From: Campylobacter helveticus
GTDB lineage: Bacteria; Campylobacterota; Campylobacteria; Campylobacterales; Campylobacteraceae
Direction: 5' to 3'
DNA: 64,000 nt
Assembly: GCF_002080395.1 (NCBI RefSeq)
Contig: NZ_CP020478.1
Location: forward strand, 446,886-510,885
Shown here: positions 56,147-64,000 of the stretch, in pieces
Position numbering within the stretch: the stretch's first letter is position 1
How the letters are laid out: each line of letters starts with the position of its first letter
Notes under the pieces: generated by a model
What the model saw: the letters and a program-made list of their open reading frames with translations, nothing else
Told to the model about the DNA's origin: nothing
Databases searched by the model: none
Position numbers and translations under genes: made by a program

Positions 56147-57393
56147 TAAATTACAAAAAAAAGGTTTTAAAAAATAAGCTTGAGGTTTATGCCCTACCTG
56201 TTAATAAAAATAGTGGAGTGATTAGCGTCGATATCTTTTATAAGGTAGGCTCAAGAAATGAAATTATGGGGAAAAGCGGTATAGCTCATATGCTAGAGCA
56301 TTTGAATTTTAAAAGCACGAAAAATTTGCGTGCTGGGGAATTTGATGAGATAGTTAAGGGCTTTGGTGGGGTGGATAATGCTAGCACGGGCTTTGACTAC
56401 ACGCATTATTTCATCAAATGCTCTAAGGAAAATTTGGATAAATCTTTAGGTTTATTTGCAGAATTAATGCAAAATCTTAATCTAAAAGATGAGGAATTTC
56501 AGCCTGAAAGGCAGGTTGTTTTAGAAGAAAGGCGTTGGAGGACAGATAATAATCCGCTTGGTTATTTATATTTTAGGCTTTATAATCACGCTTTTTTGTA
56601 TCATTCTTACCACTGGACCCCGATAGGTTTTTATAAAGACATTGAAAATTGGAATATTGAGGATATTAAAAGTTTTCACAAAAGCTTTTATCAGCCACAA
56701 AATGCACTTTTGCTAGTGAGTGGTGATATCGAGGCTAAAGAGCTTTTTAAAATGGCGAGTAAGCATTTTGAGGGGATTAAAAACACAAAAAAAATTCCAA
56801 AAATTCATACAAAAGAACCCAATCAAGACGGCGTAAGACGCGCTGAAATTTTTAAAGATACGCAAACAGAGCTTTTAGCTCTTGCTTTTAAGATTCCAAA
56901 TTTTAAACACAAGGATATTCCAGCACTTAATGCTTTAGCTGAACTTTTGGGAAGTGGTAAAAGTGCGATTTTGAGCGAAATTTTAGTCGATAAATTAAGC
57001 CTTGTTAATGAATTTTACGCCTTTGTCAATGATAGCGTTGATGAAAATTTGTTTATTTTTATCGCAAATTGTAATCCTAATGTAAAAGCGGAGAAGGTTG
57101 AAAAGAAAATGCTTGAAATTTTAGCCTCTATTAAGCAGGGTAAGATTTCACAAAAGGCTTTGCAAAAAGTGAAAAATAATACAAGAAGTGATTTTATCTT
57201 TTCTTTAAACAATGCCAGTGGCTTATCTAATATTTGTGGAAGTTATTTAGCAAGAGGGGATTTAAAACCTCTGCTTGAGTATGAGAAAAATATCGCTGCA
57301 CTTGAGGTGAAAGACTTGGTAAGCGTAGCGAAAAAATACTTCATTAAGGAAAAATCAACAACTTTAATTTTAAGAAAGGAAAATAATGGATAA
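56143..57393 (+). CDS. M16-family zinc peptidase
   Basis: A 416-residue metallopeptidase of family M16 (pitrilysin/processing peptidase type). The inverted zinc motif HxxEH is present as AHMLEHLNF near residue 48, and the third ligand Glu is in the downstream [13 protein letters not shown] region near 128. A full second (inactive) domain follows. There is no signal peptide, so it is probably cytoplasmic. The single-subunit form next to pyrD and dapA occurs in C. jejuni. The gene ends eight bases into dapA. Confidence 0.9.
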   Translation: MINYKKKVLKNKLEVYALPVNKNSGVISVDIFYKVGSRNEIMGKSGIAHMLEHLNFKSTKNLRAGEFDEIVKGFGGVDNASTGFDYTHYFIKCSKENLDKSLGLFAELMQNLNLKDEEFQPERQVVLEERRWRTDNNPLGYLYFRLYNHAFLYHSYHWTPIGFYKDIENWNIEDIKSFHKSFYQPQNALLLVSGDIEAKELFKMASKHFEGIKNTKKIPKIHTKEPNQDGVRRAEIFKDTQTELLALAFKIPNFKHKDIPALNALAELLGSGKSAILSEILVDKLSLVNEFYAFVNDSVDENLFIFIANCNPNVKAEKVEKKMLEILASIKQGKISQKALQKVKNNTRSDFIFSLNNASGLSNICGSYLARGDLKPLLEYEKNIAALEVKDLVSVAKKYFIKEKSTTLILRKENNG

Positions 57394-58282
57394 AAACTGC
57401 ATTATAGGAGCGATGACGGCGCTCATTACGCCTTTTAAAGATGGAAAACTAGACACGCAAGGTTACGCTAGGCTCATTAAAAGACAGATTCAAAATGGCA
57501 TTGATGCTGTTGTTCCCGTTGGAACGACTGGAGAAAGTGCGACTTTAACGCACGAAGAGCATAGAGAATGCATAGAAATCGCTGTGGATATTTGTAAAAA
57601 TACCAATGTCAAGGTTTTAGCAGGTGCTGGAAGTAATGCCACTCACGAAGCGGTAGGTTTGGCACAATTTGCACAAAAGTGCGGAGCTGATGGAATTTTA
57701 AGTGTTACGCCTTATTATAACAAGCCTACGCAAGAGGGGCTTTACCAGCATTATAAAGCTATAGCTTCTAGTGTGGAAATTCCTGTGCTTTTATATAATG
57801 TCCCAGGACGAACGAGCTGTGAGATAGCTACGGATACGGCAATTAGACTTTTTAGAGAGTGTGAAAATATTTATGGAATTAAAGAAGCGAGTGGAAATAT
57901 AGACAAATGTGTTGATTTGCTTGCCCACGAGCCACGCCTTATTTTAATTTCTGGCGATGATGCAATTAATTATCCTATCCTTTCAAATGGTGGAAAAGGC
58001 ATTATTTCGGTAAGCTCAAATTTACTCCCAAATAGACTGAGTGAGCTGACAAAAAAGGCTTTGAGCGAGGATTTTAAAGCGGCTAAGAAAATTAATGATG
58101 AGCTTTATAATATCAATAAAATTCTTTTTTGCGAAAGTAATCCAATCCCGATTAAAGCAGCGATGTTTATAGCGGGTTTGATAGAAAATTTAGAATTTAG
58201 ACTTCCGCTTTGCCCTCCTACTAAGGAAAATTTTGCTAAAATAGAAGCTGTGATGAAAAATTATGAAATTAAAGGATTTTGA
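57386..58282 (+). CDS. dapA: 4-hydroxy-tetrahydrodipicolinate synthase
   Basis: Condenses pyruvate with aspartate semialdehyde in lysine and diaminopimelate synthesis. The 298-residue protein has [13 protein letters not shown] at the N-terminus, [11 protein letters not shown] near residue 44, the [14 protein letters not shown] segment with the catalytic Tyr near 135, and YGIKEASGN with the Schiff-base Lys at residue 166. Diaminopimelate supports the peptidoglycan genes elsewhere in the window. The stop overlaps the reductase start (TGATG). Confidence 0.96.
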   Translation: MDKNCIIGAMTALITPFKDGKLDTQGYARLIKRQIQNGIDAVVPVGTTGESATLTHEEHRECIEIAVDICKNTNVKVLAGAGSNATHEAVGLAQFAQKCGADGILSVTPYYNKPTQEGLYQHYKAIASSVEIPVLLYNVPGRTSCEIATDTAIRLFRECENIYGIKEASGNIDKCVDLLAHEPRLILISGDDAINYPILSNGGKGIISVSSNLLPNRLSELTKKALSEDFKAAKKINDELYNINKILFCESNPIPIKAAMFIAGLIENLEFRLPLCPPTKENFAKIEAVMKNYEIKGF

Positions 58283-59061
58283 TGTATAACGAATTTCAAG
58301 GAAAAACTTTGGTAATTAGCGGTGGCACAAGAGGTATAGGCAAGGCTATCGTTTATGAATTTGCTAAAGTGGGTGTAAATATCGCTTTTACTTACAATTC
58401 TAACGCTCAAATTGCCGATGATATGGTGAAAGATTTGGAGCAAAATTATAAAATCAAGGCAAGGGCGTATGAGTTTAATATCTTAGAGCCTGAGACTTAT
58501 AAAGAACTTTTTGAGAAAATTGATGAAGATTTTGAACGCATTGATTTTTTCATTTCAAATGCTATTATTTCTGGGCGTGCCGTTGTGGGTGGCTATACGA
58601 AATTTATGAAATTAAAACCAAGAGGGATTAATAATATCTTTACGGCTACGGTGAATGCTTTTGTTGTTGGAGCGCAAGAAGCCGCTAAGAGAATGGAAAA
58701 AGTAGGCGGAGGAAGCATTGTTTCCATCTCTTCAACGGGAAATTTAGTGCATATAGAAAATTATGCAGGACACGGCACAGCAAAGGCTGCCGTTGAGGCT
58801 ATGGCAAGATACGCTGCGACTGAGCTGGGTGATAAAAATATCCGCGTTAATGTTGTAAGTGGTGGTCCTATCGAAACGGACGCACTAAGAGCTTTTACAA
58901 ATTACGAAGAGGTCAAACAAGCGACAATCAATCTTAGCCCGCTCAATCGTATGGGACAGCCTGAAGATTTAGCTGGAGCCTGTTTGTTTCTTTGCTCAAG
59001 TAAGGCGAGTTGGGTTACAGGACACACCTTCATCGTTGATGGTGGCACAACTTTTAAATAA
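58282..59061 (+). CDS. SDR-family reductase, FabL/FabI-like
   Basis: A 259-residue short-chain dehydrogenase/reductase. It has VISGGTRGIGKAIV at the N-terminus and VSISSTGN near residue 150. The catalytic pattern is Tyr-x6-Lys (NYAGHGTAKAA, Lys near 168), which is the enoyl-ACP reductase arrangement rather than the usual Tyr-x3-Lys of FabG. Together with the TRGIG motif this resembles FabL (enoyl-ACP reductase III). Campylobacter is known to have a FabI, so this would be a second enzyme; other substrates are possible. The start is the ATG at 58282 overlapping the dapA stop. Confidence 0.82.
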   Translation: MYNEFQGKTLVISGGTRGIGKAIVYEFAKVGVNIAFTYNSNAQIADDMVKDLEQNYKIKARAYEFNILEPETYKELFEKIDEDFERIDFFISNAIISGRAVVGGYTKFMKLKPRGINNIFTATVNAFVVGAQEAAKRMEKVGGGSIVSISSTGNLVHIENYAGHGTAKAAVEAMARYAATELGDKNIRVNVVSGGPIETDALRAFTNYEEVKQATINLSPLNRMGQPEDLAGACLFLCSSKASWVTGHTFIVDGGTTFK

Positions 59062-59081
59062 GGCTTTAATAAAGCCTTATT
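59057..59081. terminator. Bidirectional terminator shared by convergent genes
   Basis: A perfect inverted repeat with 11-base arms (aataaggcttt / aaagccttatt) and a 3-base loop. The TAA stops of the reductase gene and of the convergent peptidase gene both lie inside the arms. On the plus strand the hairpin is followed within a few bases by ttgattgtttttt. It probably ends transcription from both sides. Confidence 0.8.
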
Positions 59082-60345
59082 GATTGTTTTTTAGCACTTC
59101 AAATACCGCTTTAGAAATCTTCTCTACCGAGCTTAATTCACATCTTTCATCTGTTGAGTGTGGGTTGTAGATATTTGGTCCTATGGAAACGCACATTAGA
59201 GGAAATTTTTTCTCTATAATGCCACATTCAAGCCCTGCGTGGATGGCTGAAATTTTGACATTTTTGACAAATTTGCTAAGGGCATTAAAAACCTCTTGGC
59301 TTAAAATGCTTTCTTTTCCCTCCCAAGGTGGATAAAAATTTGAACTTTCGACTTCAAAAGTGTAACTTTTAAAAAATTCTAAGGTTTCAAATTCTAAATT
59401 TTGCAGTTCTTCGAGTGCGTTTGAGCGTGCAAAAAGCTCAAAAATAATTTGCCCTTCTTGCATTCTTAAAAGCGAAAGATTAATGCTTGTTTTTACGATA
59501 TGAAGCTTAGTATCATAATTTCTAACTCCATTAGCAAAGGCGTTGATAACACTTAGCAAAAGCTTGCTCTGCTTACAAATTTGAACTTCTTGTTCGCCCT
59601 TAAAGGTGCATTTTATCCATTCGTTTTCTTGCAAATCTTTATCGCAAATAATTAAAGCTTTAGCGTGTTTTGGAATAGAATTTATCCTTTCTCCCCCCTC
59701 AAAAGAGATGATTTGCCCCTCGTTTTTAGCGATAAATCTTGCCATTTCTTTAAGGGCATTTTTGTGATTTTTAATAATGTCAATGCCAGAATGTCCCCCT
59801 TTGAAATTTTTCGCTTCTAATTCATAAACTTTTCCATAAGATTTTTGTGTGCTAAATTCTCTAAATGCTTTAATATCAACGCCTCCAGCACACCCTATCA
59901 TTATTTCATCTTCGCCCTCGTGGTCTAAATTTAAAAGCTTCTTCGATTTAATCTCGCACTCTAAGCCATTAGCCCCTAAAAGTCCCACTTCTTCATCATT
60001 TGTAAAAAGGCATTCTAAATGAGAAAAATGCCTCATCGCTTCCATCATTATCGCTACACCTATGCCATTATCCGCACCCAAAGAAGAATTCTTAGCTTTT
60101 AAAAAACCCTCTTCTTCATAAAGTTCAAGCACAGGTGCCTCACCTATACATACCATATCATAGTGGCTTTGTAAGCAAATTTTAGGCTCTCCTTTTATGC
60201 AATGCACATTACCTACTTTGTCAATTTGCACCTTAAAGCCACATTCTCTAGCGTAATCTGCTAGGAAGTTTTTTAATTTTTGCGTTTCAAAACTACAATG
60301 AGGAATCGCACAGATTTTTTTGAAATTTTCAATCACCTCTTGCAT
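59077..60345 (-). CDS. pepD: M20-family aminoacyl-histidine dipeptidase (PepD-like)
   Basis: A 422-residue zinc dipeptidase of the PepD (M20) family, which cleaves Xaa-His and other dipeptides. Metal-site motifs are in order: LQSHYDMVC near residue 80, NSSLGADNGIGVA near 108 with the bridging Asp, TNDEEVGLLGA near 135 with catalytic Glu and ligand, and LDHEGEDE. The family ending HAGLECGIIEKKFP and PHSTDERCEL is present near 370-400. The start ATG at 60345 has AAGGAG upstream on its strand. It is divergent from the nuclease gene. Confidence 0.93.
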   Translation of the reverse strand: MQEVIENFKKICAIPHCSFETQKLKNFLADYARECGFKVQIDKVGNVHCIKGEPKICLQSHYDMVCIGEAPVLELYEEEGFLKAKNSSLGADNGIGVAIMMEAMRHFSHLECLFTNDEEVGLLGANGLECEIKSKKLLNLDHEGEDEIMIGCAGGVDIKAFREFSTQKSYGKVYELEAKNFKGGHSGIDIIKNHKNALKEMARFIAKNEGQIISFEGGERINSIPKHAKALIICDKDLQENEWIKCTFKGEQEVQICKQSKLLLSVINAFANGVRNYDTKLHIVKTSINLSLLRMQEGQIIFELFARSNALEELQNLEFETLEFFKSYTFEVESSNFYPPWEGKESILSQEVFNALSKFVKNVKISAIHAGLECGIIEKKFPLMCVSIGPNIYNPHSTDERCELSSVEKISKAVFEVLKNNQ

Positions 60346-60364
60346 ATTTACTCCTTAATTTTGT

Positions 60365-60370
60365 TAGAAT
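60365..60370 (+). promoter_or_regulatory. Candidate -10 box for nuclease gene
   Basis: tagaat in the context ttgttagaattatg, 33 bases upstream of the TTG start at 60403, in the divergent gap. Confidence 0.45.
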
Positions 60371-60402
60371 TATGCCATTATTTTTTATTTTTGGGGTAAA
60401 TT

Positions 60403-60921
60403 TTGAGAAGTAAGCTAAGAAGAATTTTAAATTTAAGAAAGATTGCAAGTAGTCCTACGAAGTTATTTTTAGCTTTAATTTTTATTTTATTCGCATTTTT
60501 TTTACAAGATTTTACCAAGAGTAGTGAGAGCTTTGAGGCGAGAGTTATTAAAGTTATTGATGGAGATACTTTAGATATTTTAAGTGCGAGAGGTAAAGAA
60601 AGGGTGCGAATTTATGGCATTGATGCACCCGAGTTAAAACAAGAATTTGGGCATAAGGTTAAGACTTATTTGCAAGGGCTTATTTTAAATCAAAAGCTGA
60701 CAATCAACTATAAAAATAAAGATAAGTATGGTAGAATAGTCGCCTGTGTGGAGCTGGGGGAAAAAGATATCGGAAAGCATTTGGTAAGCGAGGGCTATGC
60801 TTGGGCTTATTGGGGTAAAAGTTATGAGGGGGAGCAAATGAAAGCCAAAGAAAGCAAAAAAGGGCTTTGGCAGAGTAAAAATCCCATCGAGCCATTTAGG
60901 TGGCGTAAAGCAAATAAGTGA
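60403..60921 (+). CDS. Secreted thermonuclease (SNase domain)
   Basis: A 172-residue nuclease. An N-terminal basic segment and membrane helix (about residues 22-40) act as signal or anchor. The staphylococcal nuclease domain begins ARVIKVIDGDTLDI near residue 46 and has RVRIYGIDAPELKQ with the catalytic Arg/Glu region, then KDKYGRIVACVEL and SEGYAWAYW. It would degrade DNA or RNA outside the cytoplasm. The start is a TTG at 60403. A small lipoprotein gene follows after seven bases, the same pair being adjacent in C. jejuni as I remember it. Confidence 0.9.
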   Translation: MRSKLRRILNLRKIASSPTKLFLALIFILFAFFLQDFTKSSESFEARVIKVIDGDTLDILSARGKERVRIYGIDAPELKQEFGHKVKTYLQGLILNQKLTINYKNKDKYGRIVACVELGEKDIGKHLVSEGYAWAYWGKSYEGEQMKAKESKKGLWQSKNPIEPFRWRKANK

Positions 60922-60928
60922 GGAAAAA

Positions 60929-61102
60929 GTGAAAAAGTTCATAATTATTTTAAGCGTGGTTTTAAATTTGACGGGTTGCTTTGTCAATGAAAGAGGAATT
61001 TCTAGTCGTTATTATGATGATTGTAAAGAGTATTATGATGCGAGTGGGACATATCATAAAGAATGCCCCAAAAATTGGGTTGATATCCCTACAAAGCCCT
61101 AA
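60929..61102 (+). CDS. Small lipoprotein
   Basis: A 57-residue predicted lipoprotein. It starts at a GTG at 60929 preceded by TGAGGAAAAA. The signal peptide is KKFIIILSVVLNLTGC, with lipobox LTGC giving lipidated Cys17. The mature part is 41 residues with three more Cys-containing positions spread along it (DDCKEYY and KECPKNW), suggesting a possible disulfide in the periplasm. It is the last gene after the secreted nuclease and ends one base before the convergent Cj0977-like gene ends. Function unknown. Confidence 0.8.
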   Translation: MKKFIIILSVVLNLTGCFVNERGISSRYYDDCKEYYDASGTYHKECPKNWVDIPTKP

Positions 61103-61103
61103 T

Positions 61104-61676
61104 TTATTTCCCCATTGAGGCAAGTAGTGAAGTCGCCATAGTTTCTGGATTGATATTTGAAGCGGGAGCTTGTGATGCTTCTTCTTGTTGGACGGCTTGA
61201 GTTGGTGGGCGTTTGAGTTTAAATATATGTTCATCTGTGCAAACGATTTGGATATTTGCCTCAAACATTTTGATTTCCTTAACATTGCCTATAACTTTGA
61301 CACTTCTCTTTTTTGAGCTTTCATCAAAAAGTGCGTGTGCTTCTAGCTCCAGCACATCACCTATTTTTAAGGGGGCATAAAAATAACATCTTGTGCCTAT
61401 AAGGACGGAAAATTCTTTATTGATAGCTGCTTGAGCGACATAATTCGCAGCGGCAAATATAAAGGCATCCATTACTAAGCCTTGTTCGTCTATTACCATT
61501 TCGGAATTTGTGATTAAAACAGACTTGGCATAATTTTTAGATAAAGCTGTTATTGTTCCTACTAAAGAATTATTCGCCTCAGGGCAAGTTACAAGCTCTG
61601 TTTTAATCCGTGCCATATCCTCTTGTGAAACAAATTCTTCTAACTGGGAGTTTTCATCAAAATTCTCTTTTTTCAT
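61104..61676 (-). CDS. Cj0977-like hot-dog-fold virulence protein
   Basis: A 190-residue cytoplasmic protein closely resembling C. jejuni Cj0977, a sigma-28-controlled non-motility factor needed for invasion, whose structure has a hot-dog fold. Visible features: MKKENFDENSQLEEFVSQEDMARI at the N-terminus (residues 1-24, given here in part), FAAANYVAQAAINKEFSVLIG near residue 95 and FYAPLKIGDVLELEAHALFDE near 115, the hot-dog core. The last 25 residues are Gln/Ala-rich. A CGATAT box lies upstream, as expected for flagellar sigma-28 control. Its ligand is unknown; lack of classic thioesterase residues fits a non-enzymatic role. Confidence 0.9.
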   Translation of the reverse strand: MKKENFDENSQLEEFVSQEDMARIKTELVTCPEANNSLVGTITALSKNYAKSVLITNSEMVIDEQGLVMDAFIFAAANYVAQAAINKEFSVLIGTRCYFYAPLKIGDVLELEAHALFDESSKKRSVKVIGNVKEIKMFEANIQIVCTDEHIFKLKRPPTQAVQQEEASQAPASNINPETMATSLLASMGK

Positions 61677-61696
61677 AGCAAACCTTTCTAGTTGCT

Positions 61697-61702
61697 ATAT
61701 CG
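61697..61702 (-). promoter_or_regulatory. Candidate sigma-28 (FliA) -10 box
   Basis: CGATAT on the minus strand, 20 bases from the ATG at 61676, matching the CGATAT/CGATTT -10 of Campylobacter sigma-28 promoters. A ttaaaa run lies about 12 bases further upstream, where a -35 element would be. AGAAAGG is the ribosome-binding site. Confidence 0.6.
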
Positions 61703-61793
61703 ACTGAAAAAGATTTTTTTTAATAGACTTTTATTTAAAAAAGATTTTAAATTTAAGGATTTGTTGTAAGATAAAGTTTTTTAAGGGGCTAAG

Positions 61794-62243
61794 ATGAAAA
61801 AAATTATTTTTGTATGTTTGGGGAATATTTGTCGCTCTCCTATGGCTGAGTTTGTGATGAAAGATTTGTTAGAAAAAGAGGGTAGAATAGGGGAATTTCA
61901 AATTTCAAGTGCTGGTACTTCAGGTGAGCATAATGGCGAGGGTATGCACTATGGCACGAAAAATAAGCTAAGTGTTAAAAATATCAAAATTTCAAATTTC
62001 GTCAGTAAAAAACTCACGCAAGAAATGTGTGATGAGAGTGATATGATTATCGTTATGGATAATATGAATTTGCAAAATGTAAAACGCGTTTATAAAAATG
62101 TCGAGTCTAAATTAAGAAAAATGACCGATTTTGCTAAGGGCTTGGGCTATGATGAAGTCCCTGACCCTTGGTATAGTGGGAATTTTGACGAGACTTATAC
62201 TATTATCTCTAAGGCTTGTATGGGCTTAATCAAGGAGCTTTAA
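61794..62243 (+). CDS. Low-molecular-weight protein tyrosine phosphatase
   Basis: A 149-residue phosphatase. The P-loop CLGNICRS is at residues 8-15 (Cys8 nucleophile, Arg14), and the general-acid Asp lies in [12 protein letters not shown] near residue 122. Length matches the family. Bacterial members act on tyrosine kinases of capsule/exopolysaccharide systems or on host proteins; no partner kinase is seen in this window. Its promoter lies in the 117-base divergent gap with the Cj0977-like gene. Its end overlaps the end of ppk by four bases. Confidence 0.93.
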   Translation: MKKIIFVCLGNICRSPMAEFVMKDLLEKEGRIGEFQISSAGTSGEHNGEGMHYGTKNKLSVKNIKISNFVSKKLTQEMCDESDMIIVMDNMNLQNVKRVYKNVESKLRKMTDFAKGLGYDEVPDPWYSGNFDETYTIISKACMGLIKEL

Positions 62244-64000
62244 TTCTCCTTGAAAAGCTTAGAAGCTAGGTGCGTTGCTTTACTTTCGTCATTTTCTTTT
62301 TGTATGGTTTTGTAAATTTTACTGACGATTTCTTCTAGCGTAAGTTGCGAATCGATGATTTTATCATTTTCTTTTGGAGCGATTTTGTAATATTCTCCAT
62401 CTTCTCTAAGTTCGTATGCTAGGGCGTTATCGTTCAGTTCTAGTTTTAGAAATTGCGCGAGTTTTGTTTTGGAGCGTTCATCAAAAATCGGCGTCATCAG
62501 CTCAAGCCTTCTTTCCAAATTTCTAGGCATCCAATCCGCACTTGAGATAAAATAATTTGGACTGCTATGTTTAAAATAAAAAATTCTAGCGTGTTCCAAA
62601 TATTTCCCTACTATACTTCTTACGCGTATATTTTTGCTGTATTCTGTGTTAGGACGCAAACAGCAAATTCCACGCACGATTAAATCGATTTGCACCCCCT
62701 TACAAGATGCTTCGTATAAAGCACTAATCACATCAGAATCAACCAAAGAATTCATTTTAGCGATGATAACACCCTCATTTCCCTTTGTGCTTTCAAGTTT
62801 TATCATTTTCAAAATTCTTTCTTTGATTTGATTTGGACTCATTGCGAGGCTTTCTAAGCGGCGATTTTTACTAAAGCCTGAGAGGATATGAAAAAAGCTT
62901 GTCGTGTCTTTAGCAAATTCTGCCTTTGAGGTGAAATAGCTCACATCTGTATAAATTTTTGCACTGGAAGCATTGTAATTTCCTGTGCTAAGATGCATAT
63001 AAAATTTGAGTTTATCCCCACTTTTTCTAATGACCTGAGAGACTTTTGCATGCACTTTAAAACCAGCGATTCCATAAATGACATGTGCGCCTGCATTTTC
63101 TAAGGCTTTAGCCCAGTGTAAATTATTCTCTTCATCAAACCTAGCCTTTAATTCCACCATTACGGTAACTTGCTTGCCCTCATTGGCAGCGTCGATGAGA
63201 GCTTGGACGATGTTGGAATTTTTTTCAACTCTATAAAGCGTGATTCTTATGGAAATCACCTCAGGGTCATCGCTGGCTTCTTTGATGAATTTATAAACAG
63301 GGTCAAAGCTCTCAAAAGGCTGTATGATTAAAATATCTTCTTTATCAATCGCCTCAAAAATAGATAAATTTTCATCAAAAGGCGGTAAAGTTTTTGGCGT
63401 ATAAAGCGGACTTAAAAGATGTGTGAAAGCCTTATTTCCTACGATTTGCCAAAGTGAGGGGAGATTAAGTAAAGTGGAGTATTCATACACATCTTTATGG
63501 AAAATTTTTGTGTGGGCGTGAAGAAATTCTAAAATTTGCGCGTCGGCGTTTTCTTCGATTTGAAGACGCACAAAAGCACCTTTTCTACGCAATTTAAGCC
63601 CTTGTTCAAGGATTAGCATAAAATCATCTGCTTCTTCTTCCTCTATGACAATGTCAGCATTTCTTGTAACTCTAAATGCGGTTGAAGCTAATAGCTTAAA
63701 GCCCGGAAAAATTTCTTCTGCGTGTTGTTTAACTATGCTTTCTATGGGGACATAGGTGTTAGAATTAACCTCATAAAAGCGTGGCAAAATTCTAGGAATG
63801 CGTATCATACCAAATTTAGTAAGCTCAGGATTGAGACTATCGCAAATTTTAACCGCCAAAGAGAAAGAAAGATTATTAAGATGCGGAAAAGGGTGCGTTG
63901 CGTCTATGGCGATAGGCACGATGACGGGGAAAATATTGGAGAAAAAATACTCATCGCATTTTGCTTTAAGTTCCGCGCTTAATTCCTCGTAAGATTTGAT
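62240..64000 (-). CDS. ppk: Polyphosphate kinase 1, 3' part (5' end outside window)
   Basis: Reversibly polymerises the gamma-phosphate of ATP into polyphosphate. The frame is open to the window edge (64000), so 586 codons are seen of about 690; the GTG at 63919 inside [16 protein letters not shown] is an internal Val. The visible part covers the head domain and two catalytic phospholipase D-like domains: [13 protein letters not shown] with the phosphorylated His, the [12 protein letters not shown] segment and HARIFYFKH with the second His. Polyphosphate supports stress survival in Campylobacter. The C-terminus is complete. Confidence 0.96.
   Translation of the reverse strand: MKSYEELSAELKAKCDEYFFSNIFPVIVPIAIDATHPFPHLNNLSFSLAVKICDSLNPELTKFGMIRIPRILPRFYEVNSNTYVPIESIVKQHAEEIFPGFKLLASTAFRVTRNADIVIEEEEADDFMLILEQGLKLRRKGAFVRLQIEENADAQILEFLHAHTKIFHKDVYEYSTLLNLPSLWQIVGNKAFTHLLSPLYTPKTLPPFDENLSIFEAIDKEDILIIQPFESFDPVYKFIKEASDDPEVISIRITLYRVEKNSNIVQALIDAANEGKQVTVMVELKARFDEENNLHWAKALENAGAHVIYGIAGFKVHAKVSQVIRKSGDKLKFYMHLSTGNYNASSAKIYTDVSYFTSKAEFAKDTTSFFHILSGFSKNRRLESLAMSPNQIKERILKMIKLESTKGNEGVIIAKMNSLVDSDVISALYEASCKGVQIDLIVRGICCLRPNTEYSKNIRVRSIVGKYLEHARIFYFKHSSPNYFISSADWMPRNLERRLELMTPIFDERSKTKLAQFLKLELNDNALAYELREDGEYYKIAPKENDKIIDSQLTLEEIVSKIYKTIQKENDESKATHLASKLFKEN

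Overview
The window is AT-rich bacterial chromosome from a Campylobacter (Campylobacterota). Evidence: protein families and gene clusters typical of the genus, TATAAT-like -10 boxes without clear -35 boxes, many TTG starts, tightly overlapping genes, and long G/C homopolymer tracts inside surface-glycan genes. Several blocks match gene neighbourhoods I remember from C. jejuni, but they are joined in a different order, so this is probably another species of the genus. I cannot name it from sequence alone. No CRISPR array, insertion sequence, prophage or rRNA was seen, and no gap between genes exceeds 300 bases.

Layout. (1) 1-6075, plus strand: end of tsf, an ABC ATPase, fliR, a very acidic receiver-like protein, gmk, tatA, argS. 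(2) 6072-13200, minus strand: an overlapping gene string from yebC through two tandem Maf-type motility-accessory genes, a cyclophilin, a DedA protein and a split ThrE-type exporter, ending with a zinc-ribbon protein. Both maf genes carry a poly-G tract; one is in frame and one is out of frame. (3) 13280-15296, plus: a GNAT acetyltransferase and a YedE/TusA-type sulfur (or selenium) pair. (4) 15289-19102, minus: recR, a two-component system resembling RacRS, tRNA-Met and rodA/mrdB. (5) 19175-34424, plus: a long housekeeping run (RluD-type synthase, FN3 lipoprotein, trmB, FtsEX-like pair, EnvC-like protein, pyrH, rpoZ, spoT, tyrS, an NMO-family flavoprotein, an AmiA-type amidase, mnmC). (6) 34533-38624, plus: a periplasmic [NiFe] uptake hydrogenase (hydABCD). 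(7) 38614-50465: a glycan (probably lipooligosaccharide) locus. (8) 50523-59061, plus: murJ, cysS, msbA, pyrD, an M16 peptidase, dapA and a FabL/FabI-like reductase. (9) 59077-64000: a pepD-like peptidase, secreted nuclease, small lipoprotein, Cj0977-like protein, low-molecular-weight phosphatase and the 3' part of ppk.

How the genes work together. The glycan locus encodes a route from glucose-1-phosphate to a dTDP-3-amino-3,6-dideoxyhexose: RfbA, RfbB, a FdtA/QdtA-type ketoisomerase and a DegT aminotransferase. It also holds several competing N- or O-acylation enzymes (a formyltransferase, two hexapeptide acyltransferases, a GNAT-like protein) and five glycosyltransferases including the WaaF-like enzyme. 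Four poly-G tracts lie within about 4.2 kb here. As assembled, one acyltransferase and one glycosyltransferase are frameshifted (OFF). Two other tracts lie at extreme C-termini, where a length change would alter the protein tail and the distance from the stop codon to the next start. The most interesting region is this switchable amino-sugar acylation cassette. Elsewhere, the FtsEX-like pair, a LytM protein that appears to lack the zinc ligands of an active enzyme, and a zinc amidase suggest an FtsEX-EnvC-amidase cell-separation pathway, and TatA is encoded in the same window as its likely client, the HydA hydrogenase subunit.
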